Below, in pieces: positions 16,434 through 25,943 of a stretch of 64,000 bases of DNA. Source of the stretch: Celeribacter baekdonensis (lineage in GTDB: Bacteria > Pseudomonadota > Alphaproteobacteria > Rhodobacterales > Rhodobacteraceae); contig NZ_CP028475.1 of assembly GCF_003047105.1 (NCBI RefSeq), positions 1,426,001-1,490,000 on the forward strand, in the 5' to 3' direction. Made by a program: the position numbers and the translations under genes. The notes beneath the pieces are model-generated. The model was given only the letters and a program-made list of their open reading frames with translations, was not told where the DNA came from and made no database searches. Position 1 is the first letter of the stretch. Every line of letters starts with the position of its first letter.

Positions 16434-17545
16434 GCTTCGCTCGCGATCTGACCCACGGGCAGGATCGTGGCATTCATCGGCGCAAACCCCAGTGACATCG
16501 TGTCGCCCGTGCTGCCCACGCTACCCGCCAGGCCCGCATTGACCATGGAGACGCGCAATTCGGTCTCGCCCGCGCGCGCAAACACATGGTTGGTCGCACC
16601 TTCAAACTCTTGCCGCGACAGCGTCGCCTGAAAGGCGTTTTCCGCCTTGCCGGGCACCAATTGTTCAGGGCGCACAAACAACAACGCCTCATCGCCGGGC
16701 TTATATTTGCGCCCGCCGCCGACGCGGGCCTCAAAGGTGCCCATCGGGGTTTCCAGCGCCGCCATGCCTTCAGACTGTCTCTGAACAACACCTTTCAAGG
16801 CATTGTTTTCCCCAACGAAAGAGGCCACGAATGAGGAGCGAGGGCGATTGTAAATCTGATCCGGCGCACCGACCTGTTCGATCACGCCCTTGCTCATCAC
16901 CGCCACCCGATCCGACATGGTCAAGGCCTCGCCCTGATCGTGGGTGATGTAGATAAAGGTCACGCCGACCTGTTGCTGGATGGCGCGCAGCTCGGTGCGC
17001 ATATGTTGGCGCAGCTTGAGATCAAGCGCCGAAAGCGGTTCGTCCAACAGCAAAATATCCGGCTCCACCGCCAAAGCGCGGGCAATCGCCACGCGCTGTT
17101 TTTGCCCGCCAGAGAGTTCCGAGACCTTCTTGTCGCCAATCCCCGGAAGCGCAATCATATCAAGCAGCTCTTCGGCTTTCCTACGGCGCTGCTTTTTACT
17201 CACCCCGCGCACTTCCAACGGAAACGCGATATTGTCGGCCACAGACATCAGTGGAAACAACGCCAGATGTTGAAAGATCAACGCGGTCGGACGCTTGTTC
17301 GGCCCCACACCTTTCATGTCTTTCGCGCCGATCAAAACCCGGCCTTCGGTGGGGTCGGAAAACCCCGAAATACAGCGCAACAGCGTGGTTTTGCCACAGC
17401 CGGAGGGACCGAGAAAGGAAAAGAATTCGCCGGAATTGATTTTGAGATTGGCGTTATCGACAGCGGTGAAATTGCCAAAACGGATGGAGACGTGATCAAG
17501 CAGAACGGAGCGGTCTGGGGAATTGGCTGGGGAGGAATCTGGCAT
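16430..17545 (-). CDS. Polyamine-type ABC ATP-binding protein (PotA/PotG-like)
   Basis: 371 residues. Walker A GPSGCGKTT lies near 45, signature LSGGQKQR near 143, Walker B LLLDEPLSALD near 163, and H-loop THDQGEAL near 198. About 110 C-terminal residues form the TOBE regulatory domain (GDEALLFVRPEQL), as in the spermidine/putrescine and iron importer ATPases. It lies 78 nt downstream of the substrate-binding protein gene and overlaps the PotH-like permease by 4 nt. Confidence 0.88.
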   Translation of the reverse strand: MPDSSPANSPDRSVLLDHVSIRFGNFTAVDNANLKINSGEFFSFLGPSGCGKTTLLRCISGFSDPTEGRVLIGAKDMKGVGPNKRPTALIFQHLALFPLMSVADNIAFPLEVRGVSKKQRRRKAEELLDMIALPGIGDKKVSELSGGQKQRVAIARALAVEPDILLLDEPLSALDLKLRQHMRTELRAIQQQVGVTFIYITHDQGEALTMSDRVAVMSKGVIEQVGAPDQIYNRPRSSFVASFVGENNALKGVVQRQSEGMAALETPMGTFEARVGGGRKYKPGDEALLFVRPEQLVPGKAENAFQATLSRQEFEGATNHVFARAGETELRVSMVNAGLAGSVGSTGDTMSLGFAPMNATILPVGQIASEA

Positions 17546-17623
17546 GGTATCGCCTTGTTATGGTGGGTCGTCAAAATGAAAGCCGCCCCACGCCAAAAGG
17601 CACAGAGCGGCCCGTGACCCAAA

Positions 17624-18769
17624 TCAGGCCGAGAGGAATTTGTTGGTGTATTCAGTGCGCATTTCCGAATACCAAGGGGCCTCTGCTGGCCATGCGTTCA
17701 AATTCGCCAAGGCGTCGCCCGGATAGGCATCGGCAAAGTTTTTGGCGTAAATGTCGCCACCAAAGGCATCCGCCCCCAAAACCGGCGAATTGTAGCCGTG
17801 GGTTTTGATCGCCTCACCCGCCCATTCCGGGTTATAACAGGCGTCAATAAAGGCGTAGGCTTGGTCAATATTGGTCGCACCCGTCGGCATCGCCATCCCG
17901 TCAACCCAGGCCATCGCACCCTCAATCGGCGCGCGGTACATCACCGGCTCACCTTCGTTTTTCAACGCAATCGGCGGGCCATCCCAAGTTTGACCCACAA
18001 TGACACCTTCGTTCAAAAGACCGTTCTTTTGGGTGTCGGAATCGTTCCAAATCAGCTTGATATTGCCCTTCTTTTCAAGCGCATGGGCCAGAACAACATC
18101 CCACACTTCGGTCATCTTCTCAGGCGTCGTATACGCCGCCCACATCGACCCCGGCTCCATCAGGCCAAGGCGCTCCATGCCCAGACCAAGCCCCAACATC
18201 ATCGAATGCCCCCGGCCCATGGTTTTGCCCGCATTCGCATCATCCCAGATGTCGTAATAGGACGGAAATTCGCCCGCGGGCGTGAATTGATCGGTGCGCC
18301 ACGCCACCCCTTCGGTGCCCCAGATATGCGGCACCCAGAACGTGCCTTTGCCCTCAAAATTCCAATGTTTTTCGCCCAGAGCCATCGCCGGATTGACTTT
18401 GTCGATGGCGACTTTGGTCATGTCAAACGGCTGCAACAGGCCCAGTTCGGCCCACAACAAGTTGCGGTTCACAGTCGGTGAGACGATGTCAAACCCCTCA
18501 CCGCCGGTGGCTTTGAGTTTGTTGATGATTTCATCGTTGGAACCGATGCCGGTGAAGTTGAGCTTGATGCCCGTCGAGCCCTCAAAAGCGGTCACAAAGC
18601 TTTCCGGCAAATAGTCGGACCACATCATCACGTTGATTTCACCCGAGGAGGCAAGCGCGGAACGGCTGACCAGCGCAGGTGCCGCCAGACCGCCCAGCAC
18701 TGCGGCGGAGCCTTTGAGGAAACCGCGTCGCGCGACGCCTTCGGATGTGTTAAAATTGGGTGTCTTCAT
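17624..18769 (-). CDS. Polyamine-type substrate-binding protein with a Tat signal (PotD/PotF-like)
   Basis: 381 residues from ATG 18769; the longer frame to 18844 has no signal. Residues 15-21 are RRGFLKG, a twin-arginine motif followed by a hydrophobic stretch and ALAS cleavage region, so export is probably by Tat. The mature part begins GEINVMMWSDYLPESFVTAFE, typical of PotD/PotF (WxDY). It is first in an operon with ATPase and two permeases. The ligand is likely putrescine, spermidine or a related compound. The nearby aminotransferase and aldehyde dehydrogenase would fit amine catabolism, though they are not in the operon. Confidence 0.85.
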   Translation of the reverse strand: MKTPNFNTSEGVARRGFLKGSAAVLGGLAAPALVSRSALASSGEINVMMWSDYLPESFVTAFEGSTGIKLNFTGIGSNDEIINKLKATGGEGFDIVSPTVNRNLLWAELGLLQPFDMTKVAIDKVNPAMALGEKHWNFEGKGTFWVPHIWGTEGVAWRTDQFTPAGEFPSYYDIWDDANAGKTMGRGHSMMLGLGLGMERLGLMEPGSMWAAYTTPEKMTEVWDVVLAHALEKKGNIKLIWNDSDTQKNGLLNEGVIVGQTWDGPPIALKNEGEPVMYRAPIEGAMAWVDGMAMPTGATNIDQAYAFIDACYNPEWAGEAIKTHGYNSPVLGADAFGGDIYAKNFADAYPGDALANLNAWPAEAPWYSEMRTEYTNKFLSA

Positions 18770-18895
18770 GTCACTCCCCGTGAACTTGGTTGGCTGGCTC
18801 GCCGCGCTTTTGCGCCATGTTAAAGGGTCATTTGGTCGAGCCACGGCGCGGGATCATCCCCTTACCGCTCATAAGAAAAGCCTAGGGGTCGCCCC

Positions 18896-18916
18896 TCTGG
18901 CGCATTTAGAGCCAGA
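18896..18916. promoter_or_regulatory. Inverted repeat in the divergent SBP/MocR promoter region
   Basis: TCTGGC (18896-18901) and GCCAGA (18911-18916) are separated by 9 nt, and CCAGAG recurs 20 nt further right. It lies in the 328-nt gap between the divergent SBP and MocR genes, so it could be an operator for either. The rest of the gap shows nothing I can name. Confidence 0.25.
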
Positions 18917-19097
18917 TTGTGTAAATTATGGGTCCAGAGCGCGTTTCGCCCCTGTACCTCGCCGCGATGCTCAATAGAGTGGCGCTATTGGGGTGACCCT
19001 GCCCAGCTTGCGGGCGGAGCGATGATCCCTCTCGCCAAACACAGCGGCGGTAAAACAGACGTGGTGAAAGAGACAATGAAAGAAACGGTGCGCCCTC

Positions 19098-20572
19098 ATG
19101 TTGGAACGCTATTTTACCCCCGCCTTTGATCAAAGCGCCTCACTGCAACATCAGATCCAAGAGCGGCTCATTCAGGCGATTTTGGACGGCGCACTTTCGC
19201 CCGTCGATCCGTTGCCCTCCTCGCGCAGTTTTGCCAAAGCCATCGGCGTGTCACGCAACACCATTTCCATCGTCTATGAGCGGCTGAACCAAGACGGGTT
19301 CATCACCGCCAAAGCTCGACGCGGCTATTTTATCGACGAAAATCTCGTGCGCGAAAAACTCAATGTGACCCCACCGCGCCGCTCGCAAGAGCGCGCCGTG
19401 CCCCCCGATTTCAACCTCGCCTATGCCCGGCGCTACACCACCCAACCCAACATCGCCAAACGCAGCGACTGGCGCACATTCCCCTACCCGTTCGTTTATG
19501 GTCAGGTCGGGCGCGATGAGACCTCGGTGGCGCGCTGGCGCGATTGTTTGCGCCGGGCGGGCACGTCGCGCCATGTCGGCACCTGGGCCGATGATCTGGT
19601 CGACAGTGACGATCCGCTACTTTTGGAACAGATCGCGCGGCGCGTGCTACCCCAGCGCGGCTTTCGCGCCGATCCCGACGAGATGTTGATCACGGTGGGG
19701 GCGCAAAACGCACTATGGATGGTGGCGGAATTGTTTGCCGATGCCAGCAAAGAGATCCATATCGAAGACCCGGTCTATGTCGATGCCCGCAATATTTTCG
19801 CCGCCCATGGTGCACGGATTGTGCCCACGCCGGTGGATCGTAAGGGGTTGAAACCCGGTCCAGAATTGGCGAACGCCGATATGGTCTACGTCACGCCGGG
19901 CATCAATCCCCGACCAATGTGACCATGCCGATGGAACGGCGTTTGGCCTTGATCGAAGCGGCCTCCAACCATGATTTCCTCATCCTTGAGGACGATTACG
20001 AACATGAGCTGAACTTTTTGGGCGCTCAACATCCGACCTTGAAGGCGCTTGATCCCTGCGGGCGGGTGATCCATGTCGGCTCGCTCACCAAACCGCTGTT
20101 TCCCGGCATCCGCCTTGGCTTTATCGCCGCCGATCGCGCGGTGATCAAGGAGCTGCGCGCGCTCAGGCGGTTGATGTACCGCCACCCCTCGGCTCTGGCG
20201 CAACGCGCGATGGCGCTGTTTCTTGCGGAAGGCCATTATGACGCCCATATCCGCCGCCACCGCCGCGCCATGTCGGAAAAATGGCACATGATGCTGCGCG
20301 AGATTGACCGGCAATTGCCCGACTGTCAGGCGACGGCAACCACCGGCGGGTCCGGCATCTGGATGGCCCTGCCCGAGGGCATGGACGCAGGCGATGTGTT
20401 CACCGCCGCCGAAGCGCGCGGGGTTTTGGTGGAAAACGGCACGCTGCATTACCTGCGCCCCAACCCGCCACGCAATCAATTGCGACTGGGGTTTGGGGCG
20501 ATTGATCTGGCCAAAATCGCGCCGGGAATTGGCGAATTGAAACGGGCGATTGACGCGGTGCGTTCGGCCTAA
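19098..20572 (+). pseudogene. MocR-family (GntR-HTH plus aminotransferase domain) regulator, frameshifted
   Basis: From ATG 19098 the first 274 codons give a GntR winged helix (LPSSRSFAKAIGVSRNTISI) and the start of a class I aminotransferase domain. The frame then stops just after VTPGINPRPM. One extra G in the GGG at 19898-19900 would read VTPGHQSPTNVTM, the expected MocR motif, and continue into the open frame ending at 20572. The downstream frame keeps DDYEHELNF and the PLP-lysine region GSLTKPLFPGIRLG. Restored length is about 491 residues, normal for MocR. MocR proteins regulate amine/taurine/GABA genes, fitting the adjacent aminotransferase and dehydrogenase (TauR-like role is inference). 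Confidence 0.75.
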
Positions 20573-22059
20573 TCGAAACTCATCACGATGGTTTTCGAAC
20601 GGGTAAAATGCGCGAGCATCGCCTCCAAAGACGCCTCTTTGCCCAAACCCGACCGCCCAAACCCGCCGTAGGACACGTTGGGCTGGATCGTCAGGTTTTG
20701 GTTGACCTGCACATAGCCCGCGTTGAGCCGCGCGGTCGCATCCAAGGCCATCGACAGGCTTTGGGTCCACACGGTCGCGGCCAAACCATAACGGCTGTCG
20801 TTGGCCCGCGCGATCACGTCCTCATAGTCGGACCATGTTTGGATCACCGCCACGGGGCCAAAGATTTCATTTTGCACACAGGGGTGATCTTCGGCCAGAC
20901 CGAGCAACAACGTCGGTCGGGCAAAGAGATCGGGCGACAGGCCCGCGCCTTCTGGCATTTTGCCACAGCGGACAATTTTCGCGCCCGGCGCGGCCTCGGC
21001 CATGGCGACATAGTCCGCCACCACCTTGGCCTGTTTGGCGTTGATGATCGTGCCGATGTCGGTGGCCTCATCCAAGGGATCGCCAATCACCAGCGCGTCC
21101 AATTTGGCGGTCAACGCGGTGAGGAAGGCCTCATACAGGCTGTCATGGACATATATCCGCGACGAGGCCGTACAGCTTTGGCCCTGACGGGTGAACCGCA
21201 TACCAGAAATCGCCCCCGCCACGGCTTTGCTCAGATCGGCATCGGCGCAGATGATCATCGGGCTTTTGCCGCCCAATTCCAAGGACGCGGGCACGATCCG
21301 TTCGGCGGCGGCTTTGTAGACGGTTTCCCCCACGGCCTCAGAGCCGGTAAAGGTGATTTTCGCCACATCCGGGTGCGCGGTCAGCGCCGCGCCACAATCC
21401 GGCCCCGTGCCGTTGATCACATTCAACACGCCAGCAGGCAGGTGGTCCATCACGATTTCAGCCGCCAAATAGGTGGCAAAGGGCGCTTCTTCGGAGGCCT
21501 TCACCACCACCGTGTTGCCCGCCACCAAAGCCGGCGCAATTTTGAGCATCATCAAAACAAGCGGCACGTTCCACGGCACAATCGCCGCGACAACACCCAA
21601 TGGCTCGCGCACCGTCATCGTCAACATACGCGGGTTGAACGGGATGGTTTCGCCTTTGAGTTCCGAGCCCAGCCCGCCGTAAAATTCCATAATGTCAGCA
21701 CAGACCGCGACCTCGCCCCGGCATTCGGTGCGAATGGCCTTGCCGGTCTCGCGCGCCAAGACCTGCGCCACCAATTCGGCGTGTTCGGCCAAGGCCCGCC
21801 CGGCGGCCGCGACCCGTTTGCCGCGCTCGCGCGCGGGCATCGCGGCCCATACGGCCCCGGCGGCTTTGGCGGCCTCAACGGCGGCGTTCGTCTCGGGGGC
21901 TTTCGAGGCTGCGGCCTGCCCCAAAACCGCACCCGTGGCCGGGTTCAACACGTCCAGTCCCACCGCCACAGGCACGCGTTCGCCGCCCACAAGATTGAGG
22001 CTGCGATAGGCCGCGAAGACGGCGGAGGCGTCGGGGAATGTGGATGCAATGTTGGTCAT
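20569..22059 (-). CDS. NAD(P)-dependent aldehyde dehydrogenase
   Basis: 496 residues, full ALDH length. The conserved PWNVPLVLMMLKIAPALVAG cofactor region, the FTGSEAVG Rossmann segment, the ELGGKSP glutamate region and the catalytic Cys in RQGQSCTASSR are all present. The tail shows the family GGFGRSGLGKE. It converges with the MocR gene (4-nt overlap at the 3' ends) and diverges from the Tpa-like aminotransferase with a 166-nt gap. This suggests oxidation of the aldehyde produced by that aminotransferase. Sulfoacetaldehyde or an aminoaldehyde are possible; the sequence does not decide. Confidence 0.85.
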   Translation of the reverse strand: MTNIASTFPDASAVFAAYRSLNLVGGERVPVAVGLDVLNPATGAVLGQAAASKAPETNAAVEAAKAAGAVWAAMPARERGKRVAAAGRALAEHAELVAQVLARETGKAIRTECRGEVAVCADIMEFYGGLGSELKGETIPFNPRMLTMTVREPLGVVAAIVPWNVPLVLMMLKIAPALVAGNTVVVKASEEAPFATYLAAEIVMDHLPAGVLNVINGTGPDCGAALTAHPDVAKITFTGSEAVGETVYKAAAERIVPASLELGGKSPMIICADADLSKAVAGAISGMRFTRQGQSCTASSRIYVHDSLYEAFLTALTAKLDALVIGDPLDEATDIGTIINAKQAKVVADYVAMAEAAPGAKIVRCGKMPEGAGLSPDLFARPTLLLGLAEDHPCVQNEIFGPVAVIQTWSDYEDVIARANDSRYGLAATVWTQSLSMALDATARLNAGYVQVNQNLTIQPNVSYGGFGRSGLGKEASLEAMLAHFTRSKTIVMSFD

Positions 22060-22225
22060 CCCTCATCCATTGCTGGAAAAATCAGGCCCGGACAGAGCCA
22101 GCCAAATGATTCAATGGGTCCAGATTGGCTTCTGCCTTGATCTGGACCGCCAAATCGTTTCCGCTGGCCGCATGCACCGCCTCAAAAGGTCGGTTTGACC
22201 CCCTATTTGGCCACGGAGTTCCCAA

Positions 22226-23599
22226 ATGTATGACAATGATCTCTCTGCCGTCGTCAGCGCCGATCGCGCTCATGTGTGGCACCATATGTTCCAACACCAA
22301 CTGCTCGAGAGCCGCGATCCGCGGATCATCGTCGAGGGCAAGGGCATGTTGGTTTGGGATCAGAATGGCCGCGAATTTTTGGACGCGGTGTCGGGCGGCG
22401 TGTGGACCGTCAACGTCGGCTACGGGCGTGAACGGATCGCCAACGCAGTGCGCGATCAGTTGATCAAAATGAACTATTTCGCGGGGTCTGCCGGGTCCAT
22501 TCCGGCGGCGACATTTGCCGAAAAACTCACCGAGAAAACCCCCGGTCTGAGCCGCGTGTATTACTGTAACTCCGGCTCGGAAGCCAATGAAAAGGCGTTT
22601 AAAATGGTGCGCCAGATCGCGCATCAACGCTATGGCGGCAAGAAATCCAAAATCCTCTATCGTGATCGCGATTATCACGGCACCACCATCGCCACGCTGT
22701 CGGCCTGTGGCCAACAACAACGCGCCACACATTATGGCCCTTTCGTGCCTGATTTCGTCCAAGTGCCGCATTGCCTTGAGTACCGCAAACAATGGGACGT
22801 AGAGAATTATGGCCTGCGCGCCGCTGAGGCGATCGAAGAGGTGATCCTGCGCGAAGGCCCGGACACTGTGGGCGCGCTCTGCCTTGAACCCGTGACCGCA
22901 GGCGGTGGCGTGATCACCCCGCCCGAGGGCTATTGGGAAAAGGTCCAGGAGATCTGTCAAAAATACGACATTCTGTTGCACATCGACGAGGTGGTGTGTG
23001 GCATGGGCCGGACCGGCGAATGGTTTGGCTATCAGAACTACGGTATCAAACCGGACTTCATCACCGCCGCCAAAGGCGTGGCCTCGGGCTATGCCGCCAT
23101 CGCGGTGTTGATCACCACGGATGAGGTGTTTTCGATGTTCAAAGATGCCCCCGAAGACCAACTCAACCACTTTCGCGACATCTCTACCTTTGGCGGCTGT
23201 ACGGCAGGTCCGGCGGCGGCACTTGAAAACATGGCGATCATCGAAGAAGAGGGCTTGCTTGCCAACACCACAGCCATGGGCACGCGCCTGATGGAAGGTT
23301 TGGCGATGCTCGAAGACAAGCACCCGTTGATTGGCAACATTCGCGGCAAGGGCTTGTTCTGTGGCGCGGAATTGGTGGCAGATCGCGACACCAAAGAGCC
23401 ATTGGCCGAAAAGCTGGTGCAGGCGGTTGTGGCCGAGTGCGACAAGCAAGGCGTGATCATCGGCGCGACCATGCGCTCGATCCCCGGCTTCAACAACACG
23501 CTGTGTTTCTCGCCAGCGCTGATCTCTGGGCCGTCCGAGATCGACCGGATTTTGGATGCGGTGGACAACGGGTTGACCACAGTTGAGGCGACACTTTAA
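22226..23599 (+). CDS. Class III omega-aminotransferase, taurine-pyruvate-aminotransferase-like
   Basis: 457 residues. Long stretches match what is known for taurine-pyruvate aminotransferase (Tpa) of roseobacters: AVSGGVWTVNVGYGRE, YYCNSGSEANEK, ILYRDRDYHGTTIA, HIDEVVCGMGRTG and ISTFGGCTAGPAAALENM. The PLP lysine is in AAKGVASGY. Tpa moves the amino group of taurine to pyruvate, giving sulfoacetaldehyde. No sulfoacetaldehyde acetyltransferase (Xsc) gene lies in this window, so another omega-amino substrate such as putrescine or beta-alanine is also possible. A hairpin terminator follows at 23634. Confidence 0.8.
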   Translation: MYDNDLSAVVSADRAHVWHHMFQHQLLESRDPRIIVEGKGMLVWDQNGREFLDAVSGGVWTVNVGYGRERIANAVRDQLIKMNYFAGSAGSIPAATFAEKLTEKTPGLSRVYYCNSGSEANEKAFKMVRQIAHQRYGGKKSKILYRDRDYHGTTIATLSACGQQQRATHYGPFVPDFVQVPHCLEYRKQWDVENYGLRAAEAIEEVILREGPDTVGALCLEPVTAGGGVITPPEGYWEKVQEICQKYDILLHIDEVVCGMGRTGEWFGYQNYGIKPDFITAAKGVASGYAAIAVLITTDEVFSMFKDAPEDQLNHFRDISTFGGCTAGPAAALENMAIIEEEGLLANTTAMGTRLMEGLAMLEDKHPLIGNIRGKGLFCGAELVADRDTKEPLAEKLVQAVVAECDKQGVIIGATMRSIPGFNNTLCFSPALISGPSEIDRILDAVDNGLTTVEATL

Positions 23600-23631
23600 G
23601 TCGACCCCCTACCTGATTGATCTAAAATAAA

Positions 23632-24396
23632 TTATGCCCCGTCAATGCGCGGGGCATTTTCCATTTCAATCTGTCCACTGTCCTCTTTCAAACCTGTGCC
23701 CGTGAGGCCCAATGTGAGCGCCGCGCGGGTCAGCCACGCAATTTTTCGCGCCGCCTCATCCGGGCTCATCCCGCCCTTGCCATGGATGTTGGACAGACAA
23801 TTTCGGTCGCTGTCGCGTCGGCCAACCCGCGGATCAAAGGTCAGATAGGCGCCCAAACTGTCGGCCACGCTCAACCCGGGACGCTCGCCAATCAAGACCA
23901 CCACAAGCCGCGCCCCCAAGAGATCGCCGATCTCATCGCCAATCGCCACGCGGGCCTGCGCAGCGATGACAACCGGGCCGATCCTCAGCCCCGACAATTT
24001 CGGCACACAGGCATGAACCACCGCCGCCGCATGGGTTTGCACAGCCGCCGAGGACAGCCCATCCGCGATGACAAAGGCCACATCACAAGGCGCGCGGGCG
24101 TTGAGGTGTTCCGCCTCGCCCACGGCCAATTTGCGCCCCAAATCCGGGCGGCGCAGATAGGTGGCGCGATCCGGTGCGGCAGAGGCGACGCGGATCACCT
24201 CGGCCGGAGCCAAATCCCGCACCAACGCCTCAATATCCAACGCCGAATGCACCGCATCGCGGGCGCGGGCATGGGCGTATTGAAAGCTCAGATTGGACTC
24301 TGTTGGCAGACCCGCCCCCGTGCGGCCCAACCCGATCCGCGCAACGGTGGCCGCGCGCAGCTTGGCCCATGGATCGGCATTGTCCAGATCACTCAT
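23632..24396 (-). CDS. eutC: Ethanolamine ammonia-lyase small subunit
   Basis: 254 residues from ATG 24396, which overlaps the eutB stop by 4 nt. The frame is open upstream to 24483 only inside eutB. Recognisable EutC features are IGLGRTGAGLPT near the N-terminus, AHARARDAV, FVIADGLSSAAVQTHA, LIGERPGLSVADSLGAYLTF and the NCLSNIHGKGGMSPDEAA tail. It binds adenosylcobalamin with EutB to convert ethanolamine into acetaldehyde and ammonia. It is shorter than the enteric protein (about 295), mainly at the N-terminus, as is usual in this group. No microcompartment genes are present. Confidence 0.9.
   Translation of the reverse strand: MSDLDNADPWAKLRAATVARIGLGRTGAGLPTESNLSFQYAHARARDAVHSALDIEALVRDLAPAEVIRVASAAPDRATYLRRPDLGRKLAVGEAEHLNARAPCDVAFVIADGLSSAAVQTHAAAVVHACVPKLSGLRIGPVVIAAQARVAIGDEIGDLLGARLVVVLIGERPGLSVADSLGAYLTFDPRVGRRDSDRNCLSNIHGKGGMSPDEAARKIAWLTRAALTLGLTGTGLKEDSGQIEMENAPRIDGA
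23634..23660 (+). terminator. Terminator after the Tpa-like gene, overlapping the end of eutC
   Basis: ATGCCCCG... at 23634 pairs with ...CGGGGCAT ending at 23657, then TTT. It lies 34 nt after the aminotransferase stop and overlaps the last codons of the convergent eutC. Confidence 0.55.
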
Positions 24397-25775
24397 TGCG
24401 CCGCCTCCAAAAGCCGCTGTGCGCCCGCACCGCTGTCGATCAAATGGCCGGTCTCCGCGACAATCCCCATCGCCATAAGCCAAGCTTCAAATTCAGGCGC
24501 GGCCTTTAGTCCCAAAGAATTGCGCAGATAGGCGATGTCGTGGAACGACAGGCTTTGGTAATTGAGCATGATGTCATCCGCCCCCGGCACGCCGATCAGG
24601 AAATGCGCCCGCGCCTCGGCCAGAAGTGTCATCAACACATCCATGTCGTTTTGATCCGCCTCGGAATGATTGGTGTAACAGACGTCACAGCCCATCGGCA
24701 GGCCTAAGAGTTTGCCGCAAAAATGATCCTCAAGCCCGGCGCGGATGATCTCTTTGCCATCATACAAATACTCAGGACCGATAAAGCCGACGACCGTGTT
24801 CACAATCAACGGATCATAGGCGCGGCAGACCGCATAGGCGCGGGTCTCAAGCGTTTGCTGGTCAAGGCCGTGATGGGCATTGGCGGAGAGCGCCGCCCCC
24901 TGCCCGGTTTCGAAATACATCACGTTTTGGCCAACCGTGCCGCGTTTCAGCGACAGGGCCGCCTCATGCGCCTCCGTCAGCATCGACAAGCTCACCCCAA
25001 AGCCCTCATTCGCAGCTTGGGTTCCGGCCACCGATTGAAACACCAAATCGACTGGCGCGCCGCGATTGATAATCTCAATCGCATTGGTCACATGGGTGAG
25101 AACACAGCTTTGGGTCGGGATGTCATAGCTTTGCCGCAGATCCTCCAACATTTGCAACAGCGCCATGGCGGTTGGAATATTGTCCGTCGCCGGGTTGATC
25201 CCGATCACCGCATCACCAACGCCAAAAGACAGCCCGTCGAGCGTCGAGGCAATGATGCCTTTGAGATCATCGGCGGGGTGGTTGGGTTGCAGACGCGAGC
25301 CAATGCGGCCCTCAAGGCCCAGAGTGGTGCGAAACGCTGTGACCACGCGGATTTTGCGCGCCACAGCAATCAGATCGCGATTGCGCATCAGTTTTGACAC
25401 AGCGGCGACCATTTCCGGCATCAATCCCGGCGCGAGTGCCCTGAGCGCGGGAGCATCAGCCACGTCGGACAACAGCCAATCGCGAAACTGACCGACGGTC
25501 ATGTGAGACACCGGCGCAAAGGCCACCGCATCGTGACTGTCGACAATCAGCCGGGTGACATCGTCGATCTCATAGGGGATCAGCAGGTCGCTCAAAAACA
25601 GCTTGAGCGGCAGATCAGCCAGCACCATTTGGGCCGCAACCCGTTCGACATCGCTCTCGGCCATCACCCCCGCCAAAGCATCTCCCGAGCGCGCGGGCGT
25701 GGCCTTGGCCATCACGTCCGCCAAAGTCCCAAAGGCGTAAAGCTCGCCTGCCATACTGGTTTGAAAACGGCTCAT
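24393..25775 (-). CDS. eutB: Ethanolamine ammonia-lyase large subunit
   Basis: 460 residues (enteric EutB 453). The TIM-barrel subunit shows AKATPARSGDALAGVMAESDVERVAAQ at the start (here split by family variation), then KIRVVTAFRTTLGL, GDAVIGINPATDN, SCVLTHVTNAIE and YFETGQGAALSANAHHG, all characteristic of EutB. It forms the catalytic core of the B12-dependent lyase. It lies first in eutBC on the minus strand, 163 nt downstream of a tetR-like gene read the same way. No cobalamin riboswitch motif is visible in that gap. Acetaldehyde could be handled by the nearby aldehyde dehydrogenase. Confidence 0.92.
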   Translation of the reverse strand: MSRFQTSMAGELYAFGTLADVMAKATPARSGDALAGVMAESDVERVAAQMVLADLPLKLFLSDLLIPYEIDDVTRLIVDSHDAVAFAPVSHMTVGQFRDWLLSDVADAPALRALAPGLMPEMVAAVSKLMRNRDLIAVARKIRVVTAFRTTLGLEGRIGSRLQPNHPADDLKGIIASTLDGLSFGVGDAVIGINPATDNIPTAMALLQMLEDLRQSYDIPTQSCVLTHVTNAIEIINRGAPVDLVFQSVAGTQAANEGFGVSLSMLTEAHEAALSLKRGTVGQNVMYFETGQGAALSANAHHGLDQQTLETRAYAVCRAYDPLIVNTVVGFIGPEYLYDGKEIIRAGLEDHFCGKLLGLPMGCDVCYTNHSEADQNDMDVLMTLLAEARAHFLIGVPGADDIMLNYQSLSFHDIAYLRNSLGLKAAPEFEAWLMAMGIVAETGHLIDSGAGAQRLLEAAQ

Positions 25776-25911
25776 TCGACCCTCTCACATGCGATCCAGT
25801 TAAGACCTAAAATGCGCCGTTGTGAAAGCCCCGTGAAAACCGCCCCCAATCCAATGACCGCGGCGCGCATTTACGTTTGCGCCCTAAAATGAGGCACAGG
25901 CGCATAAATTT

Positions 25912-25943
25912 ATCGCCGCCTCTAAGAATCGCCGCCTCTAAGA
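25912..25943. repeat. Perfect tandem duplication of a 16-bp unit
   Basis: ATCGCCGCCTCTAAGA occurs at 25912-25927 and again at 25928-25943. The second copy includes the stop codon of the TetR gene (25938-25940). This looks like a small replication-slippage duplication. Confidence 0.8.

Noticed and set aside
25776..25937. Cobalamin riboswitch upstream of eutB
   Set aside because: No B12-box-like element or extended leader structure was seen in the 160-nt gap.
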